Shown: piece by piece, positions 46,231 through 60,609 of the stretch
Layout: each line of letters begins with the position of its first letter
Position numbering within the stretch: position 1 is the stretch's first letter
Source of the DNA: Mactra quadrangularis
Taxonomy: Eukaryota; Mollusca; Bivalvia; Venerida; Mactridae
DNA length: 64,000 nucleotides
Reading direction: 5' to 3'
Assembly: GCA_025267735.1 (NCBI GenBank)
Contig: CM046300.1
Location: forward strand, 34,357,322 to 34,421,321
Notes under the pieces: model-generated
What the model saw: only the letters and a program-made list of their open reading frames with translations
Database searches by the model: none
Told to the model about the DNA's origin: nothing
Position numbers and translations under genes: made by a program

Positions 46231-46665
46231 ACTATAACTGTTTCTATGGATATATCTCATGTCTTTTGTCCTGGCTATAAATGACTTAAGCATGAATTTA
46301 TGCATACAATATAAACGGGATGGCGCTGTCTTATCTGATCGATTTGAAGCTTTTGGCGACATATGCAATTTGGAAATGTTAATTTTAGTCATGACACAGA
46401 TTTTATCATAGCACCAACGCAAGTTTTTCGAGTGGTAGTGAGTGTAGCTACCATGTATGATAAATATGATTATCATACCATTCTGTTTGTCCAATTTAAC
46501 AAGATCTGTAGTTTCATGGTGTCGTATCATATTATCTTCTTCGGTAAAATTTTCGAACCGATGTTGCACAGTTTGACCGTTTCCAAAACAAAAAAGCCAT
46601 AGTTTTTCTACTACTATTGGAAACAAATTGTACGATCTCATAGGTAAAGCATTAAGAGATTTAGT

Positions 46666-46750
46666 CTTCCAGGGACGGTGAGTAGGTTGACTGACCGTGG
46701 AAATATAACAATATGTTAATGGCGTTAAACCAAGACAGAAAATTAAAAAG
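46666..46750 (+). mobile_element. SINE 3' body and tail fragment
   Basis: TCCAGGGACGGTGAGTAGGT then TGACTGACCG, ATATAACAATATG and GGCGTTAAACCAAGAC with an A-rich run. It matches the 3' part of the SINE at 8791-9096. Confidence 0.65.
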
Positions 46751-48060
46751 CTATGTCTCTTTGTCTACAAGTTTTCGTTGACACATATTTTTTTCTTATT
46801 TAGATATCAATGTTCTGATGTCGTGACATAAACAATTCTGTTTTGTCTTGTATATTCAACACGATCACCGTTCGTTATAACATTAGCCGTAAATGTTACT
46901 AGTTACAATTCGTCACTTGTAAGATGAACTTTTCTCAAAAGGTCATATTCTTCACTATTCTTTGTGTTATAAAATATACCACAAAATCGTGTCATAATGT
47001 TCAACTTAGTGACAATGGACTATCATGACCTTTATCAATGTGTCGAATCACTATGCATGTGTCTGTAACCTTTCATTAGAAAATACATTCAGACTTGCAC
47101 ATTTCCATTCGATAACAAGTTTAGCAAATTCTTTACCGACACTCCTAGGTGTGTTACTTTTATTTCAACAATTTGGTGTTAAACACGTTTAAAATATTCA
47201 TTAATTTATCGGCTTGGTCGTTTACTTCAAATGCTATTCAATCCATTTTCCTTTTAGAATGATCACCAATAAAACGCATTTTCGCTTTTATTCTGTTATA
47301 AATTCATTCCGTGCAGCATCAAAGTTCATTTCTATGAATGTTCATTAATGCGACCATTTTATGTCTCTTTTAAAAGAGATTACGACATGTTGGTGGTAGG
47401 ACAGCCTTTGTTACGATTTTATTACCTTTCCAGAACTCATTGAGTTGTCTGTTGCCATTGAAAACTAAGACTGCTCGTCGCCTCTGATATACGTGCAAAT
47501 CCAATTAGACTCGGTCGTAAAAATGTTAACAATTTTATTCATCACTTCTCATTTCTATACTTAAATAAGTTGTACAGTTTATGATGTAGCAAAACATATT
47601 ATAGATGTTGTTTTTAACTTTTATGTACGAAAATGAAAACTTCTATGTTGCGGTGTGTAATGCATAACAATGAAATATAGCGTTGTTTGAATCTGTAAGA
47701 TACATTGCATTTTACCTTAGACTATATTCAATGTAATTTGCCTCTTTTAATAAAACTAACTATTATAATGTATGTACTAAGTACATGTATTTTGATCCAT
47801 ACCGGGCAAAAGCTTCAGCGCAGTTGCATGTGTTTAAAACTATGAAAACAAGCACTACGCTGTTTTAAGGTATTGATTTCGACTCAACGTAAAAAAGTTT
47901 CAATTCAAATAGAACATACATACTTATTATGTAACTACAAATATCAAACTTTTTTACAATGTCATTTTACGACCAAATGTTGCATTAAATGCAAGCAAAG
48001 CATTCCATTTGCAACAATCAATTTACAGGACTGAATTCAAATTGAAAAATTGTTTTGTTT
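46751..48060. other. Unannotated AT-rich DNA
   Basis: No supported gene or repeat. It sits between the direct units (B-D) and the inverted-type units (E, F). Confidence 0.4.
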
Positions 48061-48218
48061 GTGATATCGCTGTGTTTGTCCAATGTAAATAGAGTATTGT
48101 ATGACCATTCAACAATTACACCTGAGGGATTCGGTGTTAAATGCTAACGTCAATTAGCAACTGCTATAGCTTTTCATTATCCAAGTAAACCAATCAGCAT
48201 TTATTTGTTTTGTTTTGC

Positions 48219-48269
48219 ATATTATGATCGGCCGCATCGTGTCAGTTATCATGGCCTCGATCATAATAT
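48219..48269. repeat. Short foldback
   Basis: ATATTATGATCG (48219-48230) is perfectly mirrored by CGATCATAATAT (48258-48269); GGCC words lie inside both inner flanks. The loop is 27 bases. Confidence 0.65.
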
Positions 48270-48639
48270 AGCAAGTCTAAACAAAATGAAACATTAAGTA
48301 ATGGTATTGACTTACCTTTTATATCATTGGTAGATCAAATTGTTGCTCTGTCAATTTGTACATTCGTCGATTTTACATTTTATTGACATCAGATTTATTC
48401 AATTTTTATTTATTTTATGATATTTGTTGAAATTTCATATCCATTTATTTGTTCAAAACTATTCTATTCATATGATAAACTCGTTTTCTATAAAAGTTAG
48501 ATAGTTTACATTTTTGTCATTCAGGTTTTATGTCGTGATATTTAGTATATCTTCGTTGGATGATCATCTGATATCAAAGAAGTATTTAAGTACAGAAATT
48601 TAAGATATTTTCTAATTTAAGGTACGTATATTCTTTTAA

Positions 48640-51600
48640 CTAATGTATCTATAGAGGATATATGTATGAATGCATCTTGTTATGGTTAGATTGCCCACAA
48701 TTGAAACATGATCAATTGTTCCATTATGATATATGATAGTGCAAATCATAACACTGCCTTACTTCATAATTTGATGACGTTATCCGTATCAATTTTGCAT
48801 TGTGCAATTCTATCACGAAGATCCAGTATGTTAGATATAAATGATATTTACCTAATGGTAGGGCAGACAGTCTGTCTTACATTACAAACATATCCCGTTA
48901 TCTGATTACATGGATGTGTCTTCAAATGAGACAATACGTCTTGTGCCACATGCAATAGTGTATATGTCGTTAACACAGAACCTGTAAGGTATATCCGGCA
49001 ACAAAAATGCATACAAATGCAGTATATATATTTATATGGAATACAGGTAGATTGGAATACTGAAAGAACATGTAATGGCTTGGTCAATAAACAATCGTTT
49101 GTAAATAGTTAAACGTGCTGTTTTTGAAGGAAATGCGCAATAGTTATCTCTTTAATAGTTTCAATACTGAAGTTTATAACAAACATAATATGAAATACCG
49201 GTAATCGATGGAAATTCAGAAAACAATTTATTTACAATATGTGACTACGACAGGTTTATGAGAAAAATGCTGTATGTTTTTTGTTATGTACAATGATTTG
49301 TCTGTAAATTAGTTCAAATATATTCAAAATGTGATATTTTATACATGAAACGACATTAAATGTATGGGAAAGTGGGCGGATTTTAATATCAAACTCAGGC
49401 TTTAATTTTTACTTATGGCCATTTTTGTCTAAAGCGTTAGGGAAAATAAATTGATTTATAATGATGATTTGATTAAAACCAGTGTTTCATTTTACGTATG
49501 TCAATGCATGTCTAATGTTCAGTTAATTAAACTAAGCTTTAGGAAAATTAATTTGATTTATAATAATGATACGGGTATTTTGTATTTGATGTAGATTTAC
49601 AACAATAATTGAAGGTGGATGGTTCAGAACCACAATATAATGTAATACTCAATTTGCAGGAACATTCTTATAGACAATAAATCTCTAATATGGATATACA
49701 GTTCCATCAACATTTGACAAATTCCAGAAAATAATCAACTGAAAATTCCAGATATTCATTAAAAATATAAGATGTTGCGACTATTGACTTTACCCAAAAC
49801 AAATGTCAGCATACGAACAAAAACAAACTGACTGACTTTATGCTCCTATATTTTTGTTTGAAAAAACAAATGCTGTGAAGAAAAACTTTCTTAAAAAACA
49901 TTAAACTATTCAGTATGAAATAGTTAACTGATTATCAATTACTATTATTTTATTTAATACAAAAAGCACGTCTCGTTAGTAAATATGAAACTTTTTCCAG
50001 GGTTTAGAAATTCTTTTTTTATTTCCTGTGCTAGATGTTCTTTTTTAGATTTTAATTTATTTGTCTAAATTGTCCTGATGCAAATATATCTTGAATTTTA
50101 AGTTTTTTATTTGATATATTGCTTTTTGTTAGAGATATGTTTTTGCCAATTTTACAAAGCATTCAAATCAATGAGAAAATGAAAATTAATTTCACTTTAA
50201 TTCTCATGACAATTTTATTATTGAATCTTTTATAAGACAATTTATCAAGACCCTAGATTTCTGGAAAGAAACGTCAAAAGTTTTTTGACGCTTGTAGACA
50301 AACTGACAACGAAAATAAAAAACTGTATGTTGCTGTGCCTAAATTCGAAGTAAACTTAAGTATCACAAAACAGTTATATATTGAAGAAGAAAAACGAGAC
50401 ACTCTTTAAATCAGAAGTAAGAAATGAGTACATTAATTTTGGCAGTTGATTTGAAAATACATTTGTTATTATTATTAAATTTTATGTGATATTACGTACA
50501 TAATGTATACATATGGTTTTGGTTGGAAACCCGTTAACTTCATATATTAATACAGATGCAGTGCTGTGGGTGTATTGTTTAATTAAATCTTTACAAGCAT
50601 TCAAACATAATCATTGGAACATAAAACATAAACAAAAGGCATTTACCTCAACAAGGCTTGTACAACAAATGCATCTGCAACTGAAGTTACCGCATGTTTA
50701 AATATCCGTTTATAACCCAGCAGGTTGATCCAATTAAATATTGTATAACAGTAGGTAATCATAGACAAAAAACTATCATACATTTAATCGATGAGTAGAA
50801 CTGGTTGTTGTTGTTTTCTTGCAGAAACATGTACACTTTCACCATTTTTTCTTTATGTTTGCTACTTGGTACAAATATATTAATGCTTTTAAGTGTATCT
50901 TCGAATAATCACAGTTACCCCGTAAAATATCTTTTAGCAATCACGCATGATCGACAAGATAATATAGTTCACTTCTTACATCGAAACTAACTTATACTTT
51001 TACATATTTCATGTGTTGTCAATAATATCTAGTAAATCAATTTTGTTTTTGTCGTTTCCATTGAATATTTGGCATGCTTCATTGTCCAGTTATGTAAAAT
51101 CATTCTGTCATCATCAGACGTTTTATATCCGCCTGAAGAAACTTATTTAATGTATTACATAGATATATAGAAAGAAATATATTAAGCCATAAATTGATGG
51201 AAAAATGAAATATTCGGTATATGATAAATTCATGATATTCCAGAGCTAGAAGACGCAAACGCTCGTAATGCTGTTAGGTATATTAAGAATTAGAACTTTA
51301 TTTAAGGTTCATTGAGATAAGCTACATTTAACATGACATAATTAAACATTCATCCGAATCAATGATATACGTATTACGATACTTCTAAAAGATTCATACT
51401 ATCAAGTAATCATTTATCATGTCCTTGCAACATACCTGAAAAAAGGTGTTAAACAATATATAGCTTAAAAATCGACATAAAATTTGGGGATTATAATTTG
51501 AATTCCAATATTTCAATATCATTATGCAATTATTTAATTTGCCTCGTCATTTATAATTGCATCAGAGCAGGGCCAATGTAGGCTTTACAACAGTGCTATA

Positions 51601-53300
51601 GATAATTTATTTAAGTAATATAAGATGTTGCACTTACACTTTTATAGTGAACGATGTATTCTTTTCGTGAGGCTTATAAACTGGTCTGTACTTTGACAAA
51701 AGACATAAAATATCGTCATAGCTCGTAGTATTGCCTTTCTAGAGCGACTACATGTCATAAATCAGACAGTACAAGTTCAGTACGACATTAATCATCGATG
51801 TACATACTCAGACTGATATATAAGAATGTCTTCATTATATTATCAGACAACGTGATTATCTGACTGAATTATGTCATTATTCCGTTTAGACGTATTTCTA
51901 TGTTTGGAATTGCTTGTAAGAGTTTTTAGATTCGTAAATTGTTGTTAAAAATCTAGTCAATGGTGCTTTAACAAAATAGCTATAAATATCAACATTGAAA
52001 ATATACTAATGTACATTTAAATCAATTGTTTTGACTAATTAGAAATACAATACTTGTGAAATAACCGTTACTACTATGGTAAACCTTGTAAAAACATCAA
52101 TGATTTCAAACTAAATGTAAAACATCCAAATAAACATTTATTTTACACTTGGCAAACGTGAAACAAAGATACTCCTCATGTATGAAATACAATCTAGTAG
52201 TTTCTAATGCTGTGAGAAAATACGATGGATTTCCTTATTTTACAAACATGTACTCGTATAAGCTGATGGAGACGCCAATCCATGCAGGTTCTACTATATA
52301 ACAAGAAATTACTAATGTAAGTCATAAACTGCCTATTTGTGATACAGTTTTAGAATAATCAAAGTGATAAAACACAATTTAAGACAATATTTGTACACAA
52401 TTGCTTCCATAAATTTGGCATTGAAAGGTCTGCAATAAGATATTAATGAAAGTTCATGATTTATAGTACATTATTGAAACAGTTGGTTTTATAATTGACT
52501 TTTACTGTTCCATATTATTGAGACTAACCCAACATTAAAGTAATATATCGGGTTGCTTTTCAAGATTTTGCTATAAAACAACTATGATTTCAATTTTGTT
52601 TAGTAAATTGATTAAAGAGAACAAGTTATTCTTGAAAATATTTTTATTATCAATTGCATGAATGTGACACTTCTAATTTGATCAAGAGGAAGCTTAAATG
52701 TTTTTATGTTTTCATACCCATTAATCTTCAAATAAACGCTGACAATTTTTTTTCTACCAAACACTGAATGAACAATTGCTCAACAAACATATACAGATTC
52801 TATGTATCTTTTTTATACCCGCCAACTTTGAATATAGTTAACGTAATCTATTCACCATCAATTTAGTTTGTTATATCCCAAACAAAGCAATAATTCTACC
52901 TGCTTTATCTTGCCGTTTAGAAGCAAATGTGACAATGGCGAATAAAATGTTTTATATACTCTGCTCACTTAAAATTGGTTATCTCAATCTTGTTTAAACA
53001 TGTCATATATTGCACTGGGGCAAATTTTCAGACTCTTGTAAAGTATAAGCAAATGTGTATAAGAAAATTCCTTGTTTTTATGTACTTAGGATAATATACT
53101 GATACTAGTTTTCTTCACTTGAACTATATTGACGTGGTTTGTATTGTGTGCTTCTCATGTGTCTCAAAAATGATTAAAAGTGTTTTAGTAAATATTCGTT
53201 AAAACATTTTACACATACAGATTGAGCAATATCGTTTAGAACCACTAATATCAAAAATTATAAATAGTTTAAAGTGAAAACTCAATACGTTGGCTTAATC
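48640..53300 (-). repeat. Segmental duplication, copy E
   Basis: Aligns in the same plus-strand order with F (60290-64000). Anchors (E/F): ATGGTTAGATTGCC (48682/60326), AATTTTGCATTGTGCAATTC/G (48791/60442), GGGAAAATAAATTGATTTAT (49440/61109), TATAACCCAGCAGGTT (50711/62212), CGCATGATCGACAAGA (50944/62692), ATTATGTCATTATTCCGTTT (51869/63547). E has about 830 bp (52330-53160) that F lacks. Strand is given as minus because a part is the reverse complement of D. Confidence 0.8.
52255..52345 (-). repeat. Recurrent motif in inverted orientation, in E
   Basis: TACTAATGTAAGTCATAAAC then TGCC is the reverse complement of the GGCAGTTTATGACTTACATT-type core of the ~200-bp repeat at 41040-46230. It fits the idea that E is an inverted relative of the DNA at 41-46 kb. 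It marks the edge of the 830-bp difference between E and F. Confidence 0.55.
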
Positions 53301-56300
53301 AAAAGTTCGTTTGCATATTTAATTTCAGAACACTGACAAAATCACGTGGGAATTATAGAACTGAATGGATTATTTGACACTTTAACTCTAATACGTGTGA
53401 CAAGATCAAGAAATGATGACTGATGATATGGAATTTCATTTTATTGCATTTAACGTCATCGTCATATCCACGTAATGCATCAACATATTAAATAGAGTTG
53501 ATTATAAATTAAATGACATTCAGAAACAAATCAGATGTAATTGCAAGTTTGATTTCTACCATTCAGATAAACAATATGTACATGTATTATATTTTTGTAA
53601 TTAAATACAATTTGCAAAGCGACGGAAGAAAATCACCAGGATTTTAAACAAATGTTTTAAACTTTTTACTCATTAAGTTTCTGAATAAGGAAAGATTTGG
53701 TTATTTTTTTAACATTACGAGATCTGATTTCAAAATGCCCAATCTTTATAGATATACAGTAGTAATTAGTTTGAATAATGGTTCAACTTATTTTTCTCAT
53801 TATTTGTTTTTTTTTCGATTTGAATTAGAAGTCATTCCAAAATATTTATTAACGTATTGATATATCCCTTGAAATTACAAATCTGAGCTTCAATAATTTT
53901 AACAATATCTTCCTATTAACCTTTTTGCTGTGAGAAAAAAGTATATCATTATCGTACAAGCCTTGTATCCATTATATACTCATAATATCTTAAAAGTCTA
54001 ATTTAAAAGTATCGCACAAACATCACTCTGTTTATTTTATAATACATGTTTAACATCTATTGCATGATTGTATTCGTTCATTTTCTATTGATAGTAATGG
54101 TAAATTAAGTTTACTTGCTTTCAAGAATGTATTGGAATGTTTTGGAATACTTCTTTAAACTATTTGATGGTAATTTTGCTAATTTGAAGCCGATGATTTG
54201 CCCGTTCTTCGTCTATCTTCTTTTTATAAGCCATTTTAATATTAGAATATATTTACTTAAGTCAAAAATAAAAAATGAATATACTGTACATAACGGCGTT
54301 AAATATTGCATAGATTCAAGCTTTCTATTAGTAAACAGTTTAACAGGGTGAAACAACGTATCGTGCCTTTAAATGTATTTTTTTCCTAAATAAAAGTAAA
54401 GGTGTTGGAACAATTTCGCCACCTGTCTTATTAGAAACTCACTGGCTAAAGCACTTTTCTAAAGGTGTATCTAGTTGGTGCTGATCTATAATGAACCATT
54501 TAGTTTGATATTTAATAAAACTCGTTCTCGTTTCCGTCTTCATAAAGTAATTACAAACAGGGAAGTTACTTTTACTAAAACAAAAACGTAAGAATGTCGT
54601 TAAATACCATGTTATAAAAATAGGACTGATATGTTACTAATGCATTAGATTTTTATTGTAATATATTTAAACTTTTTCTCTAAACTATAAGTTCTTAAAT
54701 TGTATTAAATAGATTGTGTAACAACGGTTTATCAACTGAACACCAATTAGTTAAATTAACTTAAGGATGTAAAACTCATTTCAGACTTCGGTTTTGCTTC
54801 ATAATTGTTCTAATTAGATTGAAGGAAGTTTGGTAGCCTTTAAGATATATCTAGGGGAAATATAAGATATATATGATAACATAGCTGCAAGTAAACTCTT
54901 GATTATTACTTCAAGAATGTCATTGACAACCTAACTAAATATAAAGAATAATTTCAAACGCACAAAATTAAGTTGTCAAGCTGTGCTTCGTTGATAAGAT
55001 GTTTTTAAACATTGAAAGACATTCATAGAAATGCGCGTTCAGGACAGACTAATATCATATGACCTCAACACACCGTGTTGTAATCAATAACTCTAGTGCT
55101 GTAAAATAATTTCCATCCACATGTGTACTCCAAAAGCAAGTTCCTATTAGGAACAGCAACAGTAAAACACACAATTCTCCCACACATCCAAAAAGCAATA
55201 AGTGGAATATTTCTACATGTATTGATTATAAATTTATTATACATAATATTTACAAACTTATTCCGTAAGTTTATAAACATTAGGTTCCGCCTTTGAAAGA
55301 ACAGTTGCAAAATAATATTGTAGTATAAAATGTAATAATAATGGAGCCTCTAAAAATTGAAAAAGTAAGAATAAAAAAATCAACATAGACAATCAAGACA
55401 AGCTGAAATACCCAACATATTTAAAATAATTGTAGCAATGATAATATTATACAGAAATGAAAAAAATATGAACGTTATTATGTATCATAAAAAGACATGT
55501 TATATAGATTAATAGTAGATGTCCAAATGTGCAACAAGTATAACCTAATCAATGGCTATAGAAATGGAAAATCAAATGTATAGATTTATCACTTAGTCCG
55601 CTATTGAAACGTAGATATTGTGTTTAACAAGTTACACTTTTTAAACAAATGACCGATTTAAAGAGCACGATGAAATTATACTAGTAACAATGAATAAAAC
55701 CAATATTAATGTTTTGACTCGCGAAAGTGTCAATGTTCAGCACAAAACAAATATTGTTCTTCAAATGTTTACTAGTTATCTGATTAATGTGTTTAGATTG
55801 TTAGGAGTTTAACAAAATTGGCTAATTATTCTGATAATTTAGAAATACTGTATTGATGTATCACATACCATAGTTGAAACATATGGTAAAATAATGCTAC
55901 AGCAACCACAATACTCGACATTTACAAATCAGTTGATATAGTTTACCTTTGTTTGATCATCATATAAAATCAAAATAATTTGTATGAATGGATATCATCA
56001 GTTGAACTTTTTATTTTATTTTCATTTTGGTTTGCTATGTTTACTTTACAACAAATTTAACATTGTATCTTGATTACGGATATATAAGAAGATATTCGCT
56101 GATAGCTAACGCTGTGATAGATTTGAAAACAAAATGAATGCAACCCTTTTTATATAAAAGCAGTATGTGTGTGACTAATTGATTTGTATTGTTATTTGAT
56201 GTCTATAAGATGGGTACTAATTGGTGAGGCTTAAACTCGCATGCAATGAAAAATGTGGAATTATTTAAAACACAATATAATGTGTCTGAACAAAAAGCCG

Positions 56301-59300
56301 AATACATGATTAGTCAAATGCAATAATTGTTGATCAAATGTGGAACTTTTTATGAAGCTAATGTAGCCTCAGAAGCCCCAAAACATACTATAAAACGAAA
56401 ATGTCCTTAAAGAAGGCCAAATACAATTCCACACACATGTAGAATTACTAGACATAAAACTACAATTGCAATGTTCTAACTGAATTATATGTTAATAAAC
56501 GGGTAATGTTCAACTGGCAGCTGTATTTAAATATACTTTCCTAAACTAATTGAATTCTAAGCCATAAAATTATAGATAGTTAGATAATCATAATAATGCC
56601 TGTGGCTGAAGTAAACACATTACCAACTACGTTAGAACTATGTAACCAGCTAAAACATGTACAAGCATAAAGTTATTGGAAATAATACAAAAATTGAGTA
56701 TGCGCCTTACGCTATATTATGTCTTAAAACAGTGAACTATATAATTAAGTTTGCAATTTCATAATACTTGCATCTCAAAATTTAAAAAAAGCCTGATGTG
56801 TATAGCTTATCAAATTAAAAATCAACATGCATAGTGACTGATAGGGTATAAATATTGCATAGCATTCGCAGGAAGTTTTTAGTATCTGTTACATGTATTA
56901 TTCTATGATAATTGTTAGAATGGTAATAATTTGTTACTTTTAGGCTGGTAAAATATATTCCGCAAAAACACCAATAACAATTCCTGTACAGTACATATTT
57001 GTTTTGACATGTCTATATTTTAAAATTCTGCAGTACTATTTTACATGGAAAGTAGTTTCTCTGGAGTAAGCGTTTATGAAGTAAATAATACGTACGGTAC
57101 CGCATGCAGAACCCTTGTTAACTTTTGGTATGCAATCAATTCGAAAATACGAATACATGTGGCTTGAATGAACATTCTAATTAAACCTTATACAGATTAA
57201 AACAGACATAAACTTATGACGGTTTAAACTATATGTTTAAAACCATTGATAACCATAAAGACATAATAACAAATGTCTAATAGTCATAACATAATCAATA
57301 CATTTAGTAATTATAGGAAATATACTGTTCGTGGTACTAATGTATACAATCTCATTATAAAAAGAACTGTTCGTATTTAAAAACCTGCAAGTGCTCGGTT
57401 TTATATATACATGTACTAATAATTTGCAAGTAAATGTTAATAAACATAATGCAGTTAATGTAAGCGATATGTGTCCAACTATTGTGAAATATTTTCTAAA
57501 ACAAAGCTTTCTAATAAACTTACTACTTAAGGCAAAATCATAAAAAACAACATTTGTTTCCAGCAAATAATTAACGAAAGCAGCTACTAAATAACCACAA
57601 TAATCGTGCGATCTTGTTATAAAAGAATGATCATTTTGTTAACTCTTTTTGGCCATTAACGGGACAATTAAAGAACTAGAAAGTGTGTCAGCGGAAATCT
57701 GGAGATATCGAGGAGGAATTAAGTAGTATGAAACTACACTTCAAGTTTTGTAATTGAAATGAAAACTAGCATATGAACCCTATTATTTCCAGACTTGTCG
57801 CAATTGTCTAAAATGTAAGACCAATTTTCTCATCAATGACAGGTCTTTATTCAAAATTCTTAAAAACAAGTGTAGGCTCTTTTACCGTGGGTACAACTTA
57901 TATTACTGAAAAAATTATCCAAAAATTTCACCATATAGTAGAATGCTAGAAAATGATGCACCACAATCATACATTGTACATATCCTAGACAAGACAAGTA
58001 CAGTATAATACGACATAAATCACTAGTAACAAAGTACACAGACTGATATATTAGTTTGATAGAATTTCAGGAACAAGAAGAATTGGGAGTTATTTCTTGC
58101 TTTTATCACTTTTTGACATATATAAAACATGATAACTTTTTATATTCAAATAACCTTATAGGTCTGTCATATCTTCTAAATGTGTTACCTAATTGCATAT
58201 GAAAACGTAAATCAAATGACCGTTATATTTTGTAACGTGCAACGATAATGATCACAAATTGAATACATAAATAGAGAAAAGGTAAGAATTTAAAGATTCT
58301 TCAGGATTAAAATGGCAACACACCATCAATCGAGTTCGTCATTTAATACTTCTTTACATCGTATCCTTGAAACTTTGATTATTTTCTTTTAATGCAGAAC
58401 GTATAAGTCACAAATTGAGTTTGAATATAAAAAATGCAAATTTAGTCTGGTCGTTTGTCATTGATGGACATATACAGCTAGTCTCTGATTAAGTGAGAAA
58501 AGATATTCCTCTATGTCTGTCTTAATTTCACTTTGTCAAAATCTTCATATGACCTTAGTCAGATTTTGGTAAATGTCCATAAATTTAGCTTCTAAATTTA
58601 GATGATAGGAAAATCGAATAACAGTGAGTAACCTTGTAAATAACTTCTTCAGAAATGTATGAAACTTTTAGACTCACTATATCGTGTGTCACAGACGCTA
58701 TATGTTATATATGTCTTGTTTGGAATTAGAACCTCTGGTAAGCAGAATATCATGCATTGTTGCATTTTGTAGGAAGTATACATGCTCATTATAGTTCTTC
58801 AATATTTTTAAATTTCAAAGATGTGTACGTCACTAATAGTCAATTTATAGTAAATTAGATACTAACCATATTGTTCTAATCATTTTATTCATTTCCAATT
58901 AAATAACGCCATTGTTATAGACACTATGGCTCTTTATTTGATATCTGGAGATTTTCTCTATCAAACTTGATCTAATTACGATCAAAGATCAACAATTTAT
59001 TTAATTTTGGTCAAATTATTTATACGTCAATACTTTTTTTAAATAATTATAATCTGACGTGAAATAAAACCTTTTGCACGGCCTCAATGTCATTAGAAAA
59101 ACATGTTAAAAAGTGTCGCCATAACCATTACTGCATATACTCATATAAAACCCTTTGTTGAATAGCCGAGAATATTTAGCAACCTAAAAACATAGTTTAA
59201 CAATCCTGAAGTAGTATTCGTTAAAAGTCAACAAATCATTGTCATGTTCTAATTTTATAGTTTTCACTAACAATTCATACAACAATAATATACTTAGAAT

Positions 59301-60240
59301 ATTTTAAACATTTTATGTAATACAAATGTTTAGGGAGCTAGTATCAATTACTTTGACATAATATCATCTGTCCGTCATGTTTTACATGCAACTATGGTTT
59401 ATTAAGAAAGTAATATGTTCAACCTTTATTTAGGTCTCTTGACAACTTTTCAAAGAAAACTCAAATAAGCGGTCACAATGAACTGATTACATATCTGTGC
59501 GGTGTATTTTGCTGACCAACTTATTACTAACTCATTAAAAAAACTATTCATTTAAGTAAGAATATTGATAAGTGTAATTGCATTATACAATACATTCATA
59601 CATGGTGAAAACTTAACAATCATGCCATACTTTAACTTTACCAAACACAGCGTATACGGCATACTTACAGAATGAAACCAAATTTTAAAGTTGGACATTG
59701 GAAATGTCCAAAACTGTTATTCCCTCGATCATTACTTGTACAGAGAAATTTAACAAGAAAGTGTCTGACTAACTAATTGTGTGTTTGATATGGGTTCTTT
59801 ATGTGCAGATCCCGGGCTGTGACCCTCTCACCCTTGAAACCACTATTTTTTATAAAAGCTCGGTCATTGCTTAGAAGAAAATGTATTATTAATTCATGAA
59901 TGTAGCGGCGAATGAATATCATAAGGTTTTGAGCGCTCGCATTGGTTGAACGCGTTAATGTTATACTTTGCTTGACCATTATGTTTCAAGAAAAAAGGCT
60001 GTTATATAGTTTCATGTATTAAAATTGACAAAAAGCGTCATACTAGCTGTTGTTTTAATTATTCAACGAATTTGTGTAGAGTTATTTTCACATAGATATT
60101 TTCCGAAAAATAACTCATTTTTGTTCCATACACGCCCCCCCCTCAGGCCAAAGTTTTAAATGCATTTTTGACGTTCCTTTACGATTATTTGGACCAATGT
60201 GTACGCAGCTGCGTACTCTGCGTACTGTTGGCTACGCGCT
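53301..60240. other. Unannotated AT-rich DNA, 6.9 kb
   Basis: The longest stretch with almost no recognisable content. Open frames are under 110 codons with low-complexity peptides. One short patch (57985-58050, GTACAGTATAATACGACATA and CACAGACTGATATATTAG) resembles E 51770-51830 and F 63435-63510, so an old third copy of that segment may lie here. Confidence 0.45.
60201..60216. repeat. 16-bp perfect palindrome
   Basis: GTACGCAGCTGCGTAC is a perfect palindrome, followed after two bases by another TGCGTACT. It includes an E-box-type CAGCTG. It lies just outside the left end of copy F. Confidence 0.6.
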
Positions 60241-60261
60241 TGATAAAGATATTTTATAATT

Positions 60262-60609
60262 TTAGATTTGTTTATTCATTAAATTAATGTATTTGTTAAG
60301 GATATACGTATGCAAGCATGTTTGTATGGTTAGATTGCCCTCCATTGAAACAAGATAAATTTTCCCATTATGGTATATGATACTACAAATCATAACACTG
60401 CCATTTTTAAAACAGTCACATTTGATGACTTTATCAGTGTCAATTTTGCATTGTGCAATTGTATCACCTAGATCCAGTTTGTTCGATATAAACGCTGTTT
60501 TATTAATGCTAGCATAGACAGACAGTCTTACATTACAAAAATATCCCGCTATCTGAATACATACATGTGTCTGTGAATGAGACAACACGTCGTGTGACAC
60601 ATGCAACAA
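60262..60609 (-). CDS. Open frame of 115 codons, unknown, in copy F
   Basis: The frame begins at TTG with no ATG near the start and contains SNKLDLGDTIAQCKIDTDKV followed by IKCDC and SVMICSIIYHNGKIYL. It has several Cys residues (CNV, CKI, CDC, IC) but no recognised domain. E carries the same DNA (about 48700-48960) where the frame is broken by a stop and a deletion of about 15 bases, and the region upstream differs by an 8-base length change. Either F keeps a real exon that E lost, or the frame is chance. Similarity at both silent and replacement positions does not decide it. Confidence 0.25.
   Translation of the reverse strand: MLHVSHDVLSHSQTHVCIQIAGYFCNVRLSVYASINKTAFISNKLDLGDTIAQCKIDTDKVIKCDCFKNGSVMICSIIYHNGKIYLVSMEGNLTIQTCLHTYILNKYINLMNKQI

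Noticed and set aside
46168..46641. 157-codon open frame on the minus strand, the longest outside the LINE
   Set aside because: Its 3' part overlaps copy 4 of the ~200-bp repeat, where other copies are not open, and the peptide shows no domain or family pattern. In AT-rich DNA of this length one such frame is not surprising, though transcript data could revive it.
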